From the NCBI GenBank assembly GCA_003501365.1, contig DNPP01000345.1, positions 1,421-7,737 on the forward strand: a stretch of DNA of 6,317 bases, written 5' to 3'. The translations under genes were made by a program, and so were the position numbers. The notes under the pieces are model-generated. The model saw only the letters and a list, made by a program, of their open reading frames with translations. It was not told the origin of the DNA and made no database searches. Source of the stretch: Bacillota bacterium (GTDB lineage Bacteria; Bacillota; UBA4882; UBA8346). This document shows positions 5,275 through 6,317 of the stretch, piece by piece. Position 1 is the stretch's first letter, and each line of letters begins with the position of its first letter.

Positions 5275-6317
5275 ATGAAATCACATACAGAAAAATCCCC
5301 CCATCAAAACTCAAAAATCAAACTGGATATCCAGACCTTTAGCCTGCGCAAATTAAACGACATCAGTATTAAGAAAAAATTACCGTTATTTGTGATGTTC
5401 GTCATCATCCTGGCAGTTGTGACTACCGTCGGTACTACTCTTTTATTCTTCTTCAATTACAGCAGAAATATTGCAGAGCGAAACTCTAACAACGCTTTAT
5501 ATGGCCTTCAGGAGTCGCTCGACCGTTATAAAAGCGGCGCCTTAAACTACGCTAAAATATTTGCAGTACAACCGAATGTAGTTTCAGCAATCTCTGAGCA
5601 TAACACCGGAGCAGTTTTAAGTTCACTTTCTCATCTAGTAAAACTATCGGATATCGACTTTGTAACTGTCACCGATGCGAATGGAATTGTAATCGCCAGA
5701 ACTCATGAGCCTTCCAACTATGGCGATAGCGTAACCAATCAAACTAACGTGGCAAAAGCCCTTCAAGGGACGCCTTTTGCGGCTATCGAAAAAGGAACCG
5801 CCGTCAAGTTATCTGCTCGGGCAGGAGTGCCGGTCAAAAACGGCGCCGGACAAATTGTCGGGGTGATATCCGCAGGTTACCGTCTTGATCGACCGGAGTT
5901 GGTGGATGCGATTAAAAGAACATTTAAAACCGATGCCACCATCTTTTTAAAGGATATCCGACTTGACACCACAATTAAAGCGAATGGCAAGCGTGCCGTA
6001 GGTACCAAGTTAAATCCCCAGATTGTACAGCTCGTTCTGAAACAAAATCGCAAATATGTAGGTAATGCTATGATTCTTGGTAGGCCCTACCTCGCCACGT
6101 ATATGCCGTTATTGGGGCCGGATAATAAACCGCTAGGAATCTTATTTGCCGGGGAATCAATGGATGAAGTCATTAAAACCAATGTTTTCATCTTTACAAG
6201 CGTATTGATTATAACCGTAATATTGATTCTTTTAATTTATTTAGTGGCTGTGAAATTTCTTACCATTAGTTTCATTATTCCTCTTCAAACCGCTGTTGAT
6301 GTTCTAAAAAAAGTGGC
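5275..6317 (+). CDS. Cache-domain methyl-accepting chemotaxis protein, N-terminal part (3' end outside window)
   Basis: An open frame of 347 codons runs from ATG 5275 off the right edge; an AAGGGA site lies 8 bases before the ATG. After a basic cytoplasmic segment of about 35 residues (ending SIKKKLP) comes a first membrane helix (about 36-61). An extracytoplasmic region of about 240 residues follows (about 63-302), then a second helix (about 303-328) and the beginning of a HAMP-like linker (IIPLQTAVDVLKKV, about 334-347). The outer region has two Cache-like blocks: FVTVTDANGIVIAR (129-142) with GQIVGVISAGY (192-202), then YLATYMPLLGPDNKPLGILF around 270-290. This resembles the Cache_3-Cache_2 type of sensor that binds small ligands in chemoreceptors. 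The methylation and signalling domains would lie beyond the window, so a Cache-HAMP histidine kinase or diguanylate cyclase is not excluded. It has its own leader after the upstream terminator. Confidence 0.85.
   Translation, partial: MKSHTEKSPHQNSKIKLDIQTFSLRKLNDISIKKKLPLFVMFVIILAVVTTVGTTLLFFFNYSRNIAERNSNNALYGLQESLDRYKSGALNYAKIFAVQPNVVSAISEHNTGAVLSSLSHLVKLSDIDFVTVTDANGIVIARTHEPSNYGDSVTNQTNVAKALQGTPFAAIEKGTAVKLSARAGVPVKNGAGQIVGVISAGYRLDRPELVDAIKRTFKTDATIFLKDIRLDTTIKANGKRAVGTKLNPQIVQLVLKQNRKYVGNAMILGRPYLATYMPLLGPDNKPLGILFAGESMDEVIKTNVFIFTSVLIITVILILLIYLVAVKFLTISFIIPLQTAVDVLKKV

Noticed and set aside
1..6317. CRISPR arrays, tRNA or rRNA genes, insertion sequences and attachment sites
   Set aside because: No repeated spacer pattern, cloverleaf sequence, transposase motif or terminal repeats were seen on either strand.

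Overview
The window looks like chromosomal DNA from an anaerobic or facultative member of the Firmicutes (Clostridia or Negativicutes type). The reasons are moderate GC content, strong AGGAGG-type ribosome binding sites, sigma-A promoters with canonical boxes, and protein sequences that read like Firmicutes members of their families. This assignment is inference from style; there is no rRNA or other phylogenetic marker in the window.

Layout, left to right. (1) Positions 1-552, plus strand: the C-terminal end of a Zn/Cd/Pb-exporting P1B-type ATPase whose start lies outside the window. (2) Positions 529-888, minus strand: a half-length TauE/SafE-family membrane protein whose tail overlaps the tail of the ATPase gene. 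Just upstream of it is a possible 28-residue small ORF (925-1011) with a good ribosome binding site. (3) Positions 1065-2171, minus strand: a membrane-anchored serine hydrolase of the class C beta-lactamase/PBP-like family. (4) Positions 2172-2311: a divergent intergenic region with a consensus promoter facing each way. The rightward promoter has its TATAAT box inside a perfect 10-bp inverted repeat, a very likely operator. (5) Positions 2312-5088, plus strand: a two-gene operon of an ArsR-family repressor and an 827-residue four-module sulfur enzyme (CoA-disulfide reductase-like flavoprotein, rhodanese, TusA, DsrE2). It ends at a strong intrinsic terminator (5104-5139). (6) Position 5275 to the window end, plus strand: the N-terminal part of a Cache-domain chemoreceptor, preceded by a sigma-28-like -10 box.

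Functional reading: the centre of the window is a sulfane-sulfur (polysulfide or persulfide) handling unit. The ArsR protein probably represses its own operon and is relieved by a thiol-reactive or metal signal. The fusion enzyme can be read as a relay in which rhodanese, TusA and DsrE2 cysteines pass persulfide sulfur and the flavin module reduces CoA disulfide or persulfide with NAD(P)H. The TauE-family half-transporter nearby would suit export of a sulfur anion, as in the staphylococcal cst locus, but here the regulator is ArsR-type instead of CsoR/CstR-type. The most unusual detail is a near-perfect Shine-Dalgarno sequence inside the fusion gene, placed just before an ATG at the exact start of the TusA module. 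It could drive a separate TusA-DsrE2 protein or be a scar of the gene fusion.
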